DNA of 64,000 nt from NCBI RefSeq assembly GCF_017696075.1, contig NZ_JAAORI010000005.1, forward strand, positions 20,617 to 84,616. The letters run 5' to 3'. The position numbers were made by a program, and so were the translations under genes. The stretch's first letter is position 1. Each line of letters begins with the position of its first letter. The notes below the pieces were generated by a model that saw only the letters and a program-made list of their open reading frames with translations, did not search any database and had not been told where the DNA came from. Shown one piece after another: positions 58,234 to 64,000 of this stretch. The DNA is from Prochlorococcus marinus XMU1411. Lineage in GTDB: Bacteria > Cyanobacteriota > Cyanobacteriia > PCC-6307 > Cyanobiaceae.

Positions 58234-58908
58234 GTGTTTTTTTATTTATTTATTGATACAGTAAAAAATATATGTAATAAAACATTGACTTTTAAATTTA
58301 AAAGAAAACGTCTTTTACTATCTAAAAAAAATAAAAACTCTAAAGCAATAGGTTATGCTAGAGCTTCTAATAATGAACATGAATATTTAGAAGAGCAAAT
58401 AAAATTTTTAAAGGCAGAGGGTTGCAGTTTAGTTTTCTCTGAATTTATAAGTTTAGATGAAGAAATTAAACCCCAACTCAATAAAGCTATAAATTGCTTA
58501 TCTAAAGGCGATCAATTAATAATAACTCAGCTTGACAGAGCATTTAAAAATAAAAAAGAATGTTTGAGAACAATAAATAAACTTATTAATAAGGATATTA
58601 AATTGCGAACTTTGACTGGTTTTTTTGCTGCCAATGAATCAACTAGAGCAAATTCTTCAATTTTCAAGATTTTATATGAATTAGATAATTTAGAGGATAA
58701 TAGCTTAGGTGAAAGAAAAAAAGAACAACTATTACGCAGAAAATTATCTGGAAATAACTTGGGAGGAAGGCCCAAAATTAGTCCTTTAAAGGAATCTCTA
58801 GTAATGAGATTACGTAATGAGGGATATTCATATCGATCAATCAGGTCACAAACAGGAATTGCATTATCAACAATAAGAAGAGTTATTTTAGAAGGAGAAT
58901 TAACATAA
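58234..58908 (+). CDS. Serine recombinase-like (resolvase domain) protein
   Basis: 224 residues from GTG at 58234; a TTG at 58285 gives a shorter form. After a basic N-terminal extension of about 36 residues the resolvase core begins: IGYARAS at 39-45, with Arg43 and Ser45 matching the active-site Arg and Ser. QLDRAFKNK at 99-107 corresponds to the LDRLxR motif, where the second Arg is Lys105. The C-terminal 50 residues (GGRPKI, then LRNEGYSYRSIRSQTGIALSTIRRVI) form a helix-turn-helix like that of Hin/gamma-delta resolvases. No transposon ends or integrase partners are seen nearby, so it seems a resident chromosomal gene. It may recombine DNA or may now act only as a DNA-binding regulator. 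Confidence 0.83.
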   Translation: MFFYLFIDTVKNICNKTLTFKFKRKRLLLSKKNKNSKAIGYARASNNEHEYLEEQIKFLKAEGCSLVFSEFISLDEEIKPQLNKAINCLSKGDQLIITQLDRAFKNKKECLRTINKLINKDIKLRTLTGFFAANESTRANSSIFKILYELDNLEDNSLGERKKEQLLRRKLSGNNLGGRPKISPLKESLVMRLRNEGYSYRSIRSQTGIALSTIRRVILEGELT

Positions 58909-58909
58909 A

Positions 58910-59122
58910 ATGAAGAAGAAAGAAATTGAAAATTTAATTAAAGAAAATTTTAAAGATACAGCATTGCGTATTTATGAATTAGATAAAGAAGATAGAAAAA
59001 GTTTATTAGCAGAATATAGAGAATGGATTATTAATGATTTAGATTTTGAAGAGGTAATGATGTTACCTTATGAAGCCTATACTGATAAATTAGATTCTAA
59101 TTACTCAGACGATTTACTTTAG
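58910..59122 (+). CDS. Unknown acidic 70-residue protein after the recombinase-like gene
   Basis: ATG one base after the recombinase stop, so translationally linked to it. The N-terminal half is helical and charged (KKEIENLIKENFKDTALRIY), the C-terminal half strongly acidic (INDLDFEEVMMLPYEAYTDK). No membrane span, no cysteine, no motif I recognise. The acidic tail would suit a partner that binds a basic DNA-binding protein, but that is a guess. It overlaps the end of the opposite-strand serine hydrolase gene by four bases. Confidence 0.7.
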   Translation: MKKKEIENLIKENFKDTALRIYELDKEDRKSLLAEYREWIINDLDFEEVMMLPYEAYTDKLDSNYSDDLL

Positions 59123-60027
59123 TCCTTAATACTATATCTCTTATTAAATTCATATACTTCTTTGGCTATTAATGGTAAAAAGGAAGTATCTTTAGAATAT
59201 TCTTCTCCATTACAAAAAACAACTAATAAAGTGTGTAAAGATTGACTATTAGTCCACCAAGCTGAATCATGTCTAACTTCAGACATTAAGCCTGCTTTAC
59301 TCCAAAGATCAATGTTTTCTGGTAATCCTTCACCCAAAAAACCATCTATTTGATTAAGAGAATCATTTTTAAGAGCAACTTTATTTAAATTTCTTTTTAA
59401 AAAACTTCGTAAATTTAAGTCATCTTTTTGATAATCAATATGAATCATAATTTCCTCCAAAACCCTTGCAGCTGAATCAGAATTCATAGCGTTTCTATTT
59501 TTATTTTCATGCCCATAAAATTCTTTTTCGCGACCATATGGTCCATCATCCCAGGTCTTCTGACAGCAATTTATACCACTCAATTCCTCCCAATTTAAAT
59601 CATGTAGCCAATCATTTATTATACTTCTTTGAAATTTCCAATTTTCCCATAATTGACCTTCAATACAAGGTCCACTTGTTGTTCCTGTAAGTAAATCAAT
59701 TAAGAAGCTTGTTGCATTATTACTTGAGAAAGACAACATTTTCCTTACAGCATCATTAAGTTCATCTGATAATAATAAACAACCTTTTTTAATCCAATAA
59801 AAAGCAGCAAGGCCATAAACCAACTTGACTATGCTGGCAGGGTAAACCATTTTTTTATTATTAATACCAGTTCCAAAACCTTTAAATACACTGTTATTTT
59901 CACTTTTATAATTAATCCAAGTTATAGCAATATCTTCTCTTGAAAAATCTTTATTATGAGTACATACTCTCCCTAAAATATCATTTAGGGCTAGACCCAT
60001 CTCTTTACTAAAATAGTAAAAGGACAT
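59119..60027 (-). CDS. Beta-lactamase/penicillin-binding-like serine hydrolase
   Basis: 302 residues of the class A beta-lactamase fold. Ser65 in ASIVK matches the SxxK nucleophile motif; SNN near 102-104 replaces SDN; and the KTG motif reads KAG (WSKAG near 251). There is no signal peptide, so the protein may be cytoplasmic or use another route. Family members include PG carboxypeptidases, beta-lactamases and esterases; the changed KTG argues against a true beta-lactamase. The start is ATG at 60025-60027, only 3 bases from the divergent NlpC/P60 start; an ATG ten codons in (59998-60000) is possible. Confidence 0.82.
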   Translation of the reverse strand: MSFYYFSKEMGLALNDILGRVCTHNKDFSREDIAITWINYKSENNSVFKGFGTGINNKKMVYPASIVKLVYGLAAFYWIKKGCLLLSDELNDAVRKMLSFSSNNATSFLIDLLTGTTSGPCIEGQLWENWKFQRSIINDWLHDLNWEELSGINCCQKTWDDGPYGREKEFYGHENKNRNAMNSDSAARVLEEIMIHIDYQKDDLNLRSFLKRNLNKVALKNDSLNQIDGFLGEGLPENIDLWSKAGLMSEVRHDSAWWTNSQSLHTLLVVFCNGEEYSKDTSFLPLIAKEVYEFNKRYSIKD

Positions 60028-60030
60028 TGT

Positions 60031-60789
60031 ATGGAAAGTTATAAAAATCCTATCTCACTATTTAAGCAAACTAATTTTTCAAAAACTATTTGGTGGAAAT
60101 TAAAAGTTAATATTTCTGGATATCAAAATGAAACAGAAAATAAATTAGTTACTGAAATATTTAAAAATAGAATTTTTAGGCTTATTTATCCAAATATTCA
60201 TCAAAACAAGCATAAATTTTCAAGAATTCTTATTCAGCTATTCGAAGATGGCTATGTCTGTTGGATAAATTTAGATGGATTGATTATTGAAAAATATGAA
60301 TTAAATAAAACTGATAGTTTAAAAAATGAACAATTCCTAATAAAAGATAAAATTACTTCAATTTTAAAATGGATCAAGGATCAAGCTGAGTTAAATAATG
60401 TATACCTTTGGGGAGGTACATTAGGACCCAATTTTGATTGTTCTGGTTTAATTCAGACTGCTTTTTTAAAGCATCATATTCATATACCTCGAGACTCTTT
60501 TCAAATAAAAAGTTTTTGTAAACACCTTTTTTATTACAAAGAATCCTATGCGGCTCTTCAACCAGGAGATCTTTTATTTTTTGGAAATATAGAAAAATGT
60601 GATCATATTGGAATCTACAAAGGAGACGGTTTGTATTACCATAGCTCTGGAAAGGATTTTGGCAGAAATGGAATAGGATTAGATTCCCTAAAACAGTCTA
60701 ATGATAAAATCTCATTGCATTATAAATCCAAGCTTATTTCGGCAGGTAGAGTTGTCAGGAATTATAGATGGGACAAAACAATACGTTAG
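60031..60789 (+). CDS. NlpC/P60 cysteine peptidase
   Basis: 252 residues. The N-terminal 95 form an SH3-like domain (RILIQLFEDGYVCWINL near 65-81) as in the cyanobacterial cell-wall dipeptidyl peptidases, and the rest is the NlpC/P60 domain with Cys137 (FDCSGL), His192 (CDHIGIY) and a third residue near His204. The expected reaction is cleavage of D-gamma-Glu-meso-diaminopimelate bonds in peptidoglycan or recycled muropeptides. No signal peptide is seen, which favours recycling in the cytosol. It is divergent from the serine hydrolase, which makes a joint role in peptidoglycan turnover plausible. Confidence 0.88.
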   Translation: MESYKNPISLFKQTNFSKTIWWKLKVNISGYQNETENKLVTEIFKNRIFRLIYPNIHQNKHKFSRILIQLFEDGYVCWINLDGLIIEKYELNKTDSLKNEQFLIKDKITSILKWIKDQAELNNVYLWGGTLGPNFDCSGLIQTAFLKHHIHIPRDSFQIKSFCKHLFYYKESYAALQPGDLLFFGNIEKCDHIGIYKGDGLYYHSSGKDFGRNGIGLDSLKQSNDKISLHYKSKLISAGRVVRNYRWDKTIR

Positions 60790-60813
60790 TAAGTAGAGCC
60801 CACCTTTTAATTA

Positions 60814-60834
60814 ATTTAAAATTAAATTTTAAAT
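60814..60834. terminator. AT-only palindrome downstream of psaL
   Basis: ATTTAAAATT (60814-60823), a central A, and AATTTTAAAT (60825-60834): perfect 10-bp arms. It sits between the convergent ends of the NlpC/P60 gene and psaL, where a two-way terminator would be expected, but a stem of only A and T is weak. Confidence 0.35.
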
Positions 60835-60857
60835 ATTACTTGTTCTTTTTTTAGGAA

Positions 60858-61457
60858 TTACCCAGCAGTCCAAATATTTTTAATAATTGGCATTATGGTA
60901 TCCAAGTGTAATGTCCCGACAAGTAGCCAAGCAAAAACAGCTCCTCCACAGCCTCCTAACCAAAATCCACTTGTAAAATCAGCCCAACCAGCTCTTGTAA
61001 ATAAGTCCTTTGGCGGATTATTAACAGTCGCATCTGGAGGCTGAACATTAGGTGCTTTACCTGGTGCATTATAAAGAACTAAAAGCGCTGTCAAAATATG
61101 GACAGCTCCAATAGCCGCGAGAAGTCCAGCAGTTAGAGCGAATTCAGAATTTCTTAGTGGGCCAGTCATAGTGAAAGGACCGTATAAGAGGTAACCAAAA
61201 GCTGCTCCAGTTTCTAAGCCTCTAAAATTAGGAGAAATACCTTCTCTATAAAAAGGCAAATTATTTATAAAAGCTTTTGTAAAATAGCCACTATTAACTG
61301 GGGTAGCTAAATTACCAACACATGGATCAGCAACAGTTTTTACTGCCCATTGTTCTGCAACACCAATATCATTTGGTTGTACAGAATTATCTATGTATTT
61401 CTCATCAAACTTAATTGAACTTGTTGATTCTGAGAATGATTTTTGAAAGTCGCTCAT
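60858..61457 (-). CDS. psaL: Photosystem I subunit XI
   Basis: 199 residues, three membrane helices. It mediates trimer or tetramer formation of photosystem I in cyanobacteria. [28 protein letters not shown] near 56-83 is the conserved stromal-side segment before the first helix, and [20 protein letters not shown] includes chlorophyll-binding residues. About 50 N-terminal residues are longer than in Synechocystis, as is typical for Prochlorococcus. Directly after psaI on the same strand (27-base gap). Confidence 0.96.
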   Translation of the reverse strand: MSDFQKSFSESTSSIKFDEKYIDNSVQPNDIGVAEQWAVKTVADPCVGNLATPVNSGYFTKAFINNLPFYREGISPNFRGLETGAAFGYLLYGPFTMTGPLRNSEFALTAGLLAAIGAVHILTALLVLYNAPGKAPNVQPPDATVNNPPKDLFTRAGWADFTSGFWLGGCGGAVFAWLLVGTLHLDTIMPIIKNIWTAG

Positions 61458-61484
61458 GTTTTTAATAATTTAGTGTTTAATAAT

Positions 61485-61598
61485 TTATTCAGTTGCTGTA
61501 ATAAATCTTCCAATCAATACGATAAAAACAGCAGGCATTGCTATACCAATTAATGGAACAAAAATTGAGGGTAAGAGGCTTGGTAAATCAGATGGCAT
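61485..61598 (-). CDS. psaI: Photosystem I subunit VIII
   Basis: 37 residues, one membrane helix, starting MPSDLPSLLPSIFVPLIG and ending RFITATE, the PsaI pattern. It supports the binding of PsaL at the trimer interface. ATG at 61596-61598. psaI-psaL form a two-gene operon. Confidence 0.92.
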   Translation of the reverse strand: MPSDLPSLLPSIFVPLIGIAMPAVFIVLIGRFITATE

Positions 61599-61690
61599 AG
61601 TTCTTTAAACATCTTTAAACACTTTAGTATTTATCTGGAAAATAGTGTTAATTTTATTACTGGATGATATAAAAATTATTAACTTTTTAC

Positions 61691-62083
61691 ATGTTAAATT
61701 TTTTCGCAATTGTACTTATTATTTTTATAGGAATATTACTTCTAATTTTAAGAAAAAGAAGCTTTATAAAGTTTATAAATAATGGCAAATTACATTCTGT
61801 TAAATTAAAAAAAAATAGAAACAATAATAATAAATTTCTATCTAATAAAAAAAGTTTTTTATACAATCACGAAGCAAAAAAGTACTCATTATTTTATAAA
61901 AATTCTCAAAGAAATAAAATGTTTAGTCTTTTTCAGGGAAATACAGAAGACAAATTAAAAGCATTAAAAATTGCGGAAGAATTGTCTGATAAATCAACAT
62001 TATCAATTTTACGAAAAGGCTTAAAAGATATGTCTCCTGAAGTGGTTAAACTTTCAGCTTTATTAATAAGAAAATTCAAGTAA
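61691..62083 (+). CDS. Small membrane-anchored protein with HEAT-like end
   Basis: 130 residues, not recognised as a named family. A membrane span at about 3-20 (NFFAIVLIIFIGILLLIL) is followed by a very basic linker rich in Lys, Asn and Ser. A C-terminal stretch (DKLKALKIAEELSDKSTLSILRKGLKDMSPEVVKLSALLI) looks like one HEAT repeat. It could be a small adaptor on the membrane. Divergent from psaI (92-base spacer) and convergent with the GT2 gene (4-base gap). Confidence 0.65.
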   Translation: MLNFFAIVLIIFIGILLLILRKRSFIKFINNGKLHSVKLKKNRNNNNKFLSNKKSFLYNHEAKKYSLFYKNSQRNKMFSLFQGNTEDKLKALKIAEELSDKSTLSILRKGLKDMSPEVVKLSALLIRKFK

Positions 62084-62087
62084 AAAT

Positions 62088-63050
62088 TTAATTTTGATTG
62101 GCACTACTTATTGACCTTATTCTATAAATTGGACGACTTTGACTTTCATGATATGTTCTAATTAAAAGTTCGCTCAATAATCCAAAGCTAAATAATTGAA
62201 CCCCAGCAATTCCCAATATTAATGCAAACATTAACAACGGACGATTTCCAATATCCTCACCCATTATTTTTAAAACTATCAAATAGGAACTCATTGCAAG
62301 GCTAATCAAAATACTTATGATTCCAACAAAACCAAATCCATACATCGGTCTTGTTAAAAATTTAGTCATAAACCAAACAGTTAGTAAATCCATTAACACT
62401 CTAAAAGTTCTATCTATTCCATATTTGCTAGATCCATATTGCCTGCTTCTATGATTGACTTTAATTTCTTTGATTCTTGCACCTTCAATATTTGCTAAGA
62501 CAGGCAAAAACCTGTGAAGTTCTCCATACAATTTAATATCATCAATTATTTCTTTTTTAAAAGCTTTTAATGAACATCCATAGTCATGCAACTTCAAGCC
62601 TGTTACGCGAGCTATTAATTTATTCGCTATTTTTGATGGTATCTTTCTATTAATTAATTTATCTTTTCTATCAAACCTCCATCCACAAATCAAATCGTAG
62701 CCATTATTAATTTCAGAAATTAATATCGGAATATCATTTGGATCATTCTGTAAATCACCATCCAAAGTAATGACAATATCGCCTTTAGAGTTATCAAAGC
62801 CAGCTGACATTGCTGCAGTTTGCCCATAATTTTTGCGAAGGGAAATTACTGACAATTCTTTAATTTTGAGAGTTAATTGTTTTAATATTTGTTGAGTATT
62901 GTCTTTAGAACCATCATTTACAACAATCAATTCAAAATTAAATTTATTTAATGACATTACATTTATAACTTCATCCAATAAAAAACCAATACTCTCACTT
63001 TCATTGAAAACGGGGATGATAATAGAAATTAATTGTTTTATACCTGACAT
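62088..63050 (-). CDS. DPM1/GtrB-type family 2 glycosyltransferase
   Basis: 320 residues. A GT-A catalytic domain (IIPVFNESESIG near 12-23, VVNDGSKDNT near 44-53, LDGDLQNDP near 97-105 with the DxD) is followed by two membrane helices at about 240-262 and 272-300. This is the layout of polyprenyl-phosphate glucosyl- or mannosyl-transferases (GtrB, DPM1 relatives) that charge the lipid carrier for GT-C enzymes such as the one at 35523-37076. Acceptor and sugar unknown. It lies downstream of psaB on the same strand, separated by a strong terminator. Confidence 0.88.
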   Translation of the reverse strand: MSGIKQLISIIIPVFNESESIGFLLDEVINVMSLNKFNFELIVVNDGSKDNTQQILKQLTLKIKELSVISLRKNYGQTAAMSAGFDNSKGDIVITLDGDLQNDPNDIPILISEINNGYDLICGWRFDRKDKLINRKIPSKIANKLIARVTGLKLHDYGCSLKAFKKEIIDDIKLYGELHRFLPVLANIEGARIKEIKVNHRSRQYGSSKYGIDRTFRVLMDLLTVWFMTKFLTRPMYGFGFVGIISILISLAMSSYLIVLKIMGEDIGNRPLLMFALILGIAGVQLFSFGLLSELLIRTYHESQSRPIYRIRSISSANQN

Positions 63051-63113
63051 TTATATTTGATATATGTATATATAATTTTAACTTAATTTACATCATTAAA
63101 ATTAAACAAAAAA

Positions 63114-63137
63114 AAATCACCACAGATGTGGTGATTT
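63114..63137 (-). terminator. Terminator after psaB
   Basis: AAATCACCAC (63114-63123) and GTGGTGATTT (63128-63137) make a perfect 10-bp stem with loop of four bases. On the minus strand the stem is followed by a run of T (complement of the A run at 63107-63116). This is a textbook factor-independent terminator placed 20 bases after the psaB stop. Confidence 0.88.
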
Positions 63138-63156
63138 GAATTATTCAAAGGAAAAT

Positions 63157-64000
63157 TTAGCCAAATTTACCAGAAGTTGATGCAATCACAAATGCACCGA
63201 AAGTAAGAATGTTACCAATAGTGAAATGGGCTAATCCAACTAATCTAGCTTGAACAATTGAAAGTGCGACTGGCTTATCTCTCCAACCAACAAGGTTAGC
63301 AATTGGAGTACGCTGATGTGCCCAAACTAATGTTTCAATTAATTCTTGCCAGTAACCACGCCATGATATTAGGAACATGAAACCAGTAGCCCAAACTAAG
63401 TGACCGAATAGGAACATCCAAGCCCAAGGAGATAATGAGTTTACTCCGAATGGATTATATCCGTTAATAAGTTGAGCAGAGTTTAACCAGAGATAATCTC
63501 TGAACCAACCCATTAGATAAGTTCCTGATTCATTAAATTGTGCTACGTTACCCTGCCAAATTGCTAGGTGTTTCCAATGCCAGTAGAAAGTTACCCATGC
63601 TAGTAAGTTTAATGCCCAGAACATAGCTAAGTACATAGCGTCCCAAGATGAACTATCACAAGTACCTCCACGTCCAGGTCCATCGCAAGGGAATGCATAA
63701 CCTAAATCTTTCTTATCAGGAATTAATTTTGTTCCTCTAGCATCAAGTGCACCTTTAATAAGGATTAATGCTGTTGTATGAAGACCTAAAGCGATAGCAT
63801 GGTGAACTAAGAAATCAGCAGGGCCTATAGGTAAGAAGGCACTTAATGCATCTTGTCTATTGATAAGATCCATCCAGTAATGATTACCTGGCAATGAATT
63901 AGCTGCGAGACTTGCGGAACTTGTAGGATCAGATAATAAAGCGTTAAAACCGTACATCATCTTATGCAGTTCTCGCAGATAAACCAAGCAAGACATCTCT
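63157..64000 (-). CDS. psaB: Photosystem I core protein PsaB (P700 apoprotein A2), C-terminal part
   Basis: About 281 C-terminal residues; the start lies beyond the window end. [20 protein letters not shown] holds the two cysteines that ligate the inter-subunit Fx 4Fe-4S cluster with PsaA. The helices that follow include chlorophyll-binding histidines ([14 protein letters not shown]) and [20 protein letters not shown]; the protein ends [10 protein letters not shown]700, Fx and most core chlorophylls of photosystem I are bound by PsaA/PsaB in the thylakoid. psaA is expected upstream of the missing part. Confidence 0.97.

Noticed and set aside
59119..60027. A true beta-lactamase resistance gene
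   Set aside because: The KTG motif is KAG, SDN is SNN and no signal peptide is visible; a house-keeping hydrolase is more likely.
58234..60789. A complete mobile element or toxin-antitoxin module
   Set aside because: No terminal repeats, target-site duplication, integrase or recognised toxin; flanking genes are core.

Overview
The window is a very AT-rich, tightly packed stretch of a marine picocyanobacterial chromosome. It is almost certainly Prochlorococcus of a high-light-adapted clade. This rests on: the split RNA polymerase (rpoB, rpoC1, rpoC2); photosystem I genes (psaB, psaL, psaI); a high-light-inducible protein; ferredoxin-dependent GOGAT; plastid-type families (Ycf35/DUF1257, an MPBQ/MSBQ methyltransferase of the Sll0418 kind); the BioK-type biotin cluster; and very short spacers with many convergent overlaps. 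No species-level comparison could be run.

Layout. 1-4.5 kb: the 3' end of purB, fumC, and a large Ski2-type RNA helicase on the opposite strand. 4.7-9.2 kb: a compact biotin operon, bioF-bioK-like-bioC-bioD-bioA, whose genes overlap or abut. 9.2-15.3 kb: small cyanobacterial families (DUF3143, a DnaJ-domain protein, rsmG, an aldo/keto reductase, a ferredoxin with Ycf35 and DUF2997, a HEAT-repeat protein, an unrecognised 41-residue membrane protein, rlmN, an HLIP). 15.3-24.7 kb: rpoB-rpoC1-rpoC2 on the minus strand. 24.9-29.3 kb: tatD, rpsT, hisD, rpiA and an HtrA-type protease. 29.5-35.1 kb: rimP-nusA-rnpM(ylxR)-infB. 35.1-41.5 kb: DUF3493, tRNA-Thr(CGU), two glycosyltransferases, a radical SAM protein, clpS, dapL. 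41.8-47.2 kb: rne-rnhB, DUF1997, pheA, a quinol methyltransferase, a LON-domain protein. 47.3-52.0 kb: the str-type cluster rpsL-rpsG-fusA-tuf-rpsJ on the minus strand. 52.2-57.9 kb: Fd-GOGAT, a YciI protein, lipA. 58.2-60.8 kb: a serine-recombinase-like gene with a small partner, and a divergent pair of predicted cell-wall enzymes. 60.9 kb to the end: psaL, psaI, a small HEAT-like protein, a GT2 glycosyltransferase and the 3' part of psaB, which runs off the window.

Most of this is ordinary core genome. No prophage, IS element, CRISPR array or rRNA operon was seen. The most unusual items are: (i) a 20-bp exact repeat shared by the rne leader and the dapL coding region, oriented so the two transcripts would be complementary; (ii) a recombinase-like gene preceded by a perfect 11-bp inverted repeat and carrying an altered active site, followed at once by an unknown acidic small protein; (iii) two predicted cell-wall hydrolases whose start codons are 3 bases apart on opposite strands; (iv) a nested tandem repeat inside infB; (v) rne and rnhB overlapping exactly where RNase E encodes its Arg-rich tail; and (vi) a glycosyltransferase that seems to keep only the tail of a fused methyltransferase domain. 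None amounts to a clearly new multigene system; the recombinase locus and the rne/dapL repeat are the best leads.
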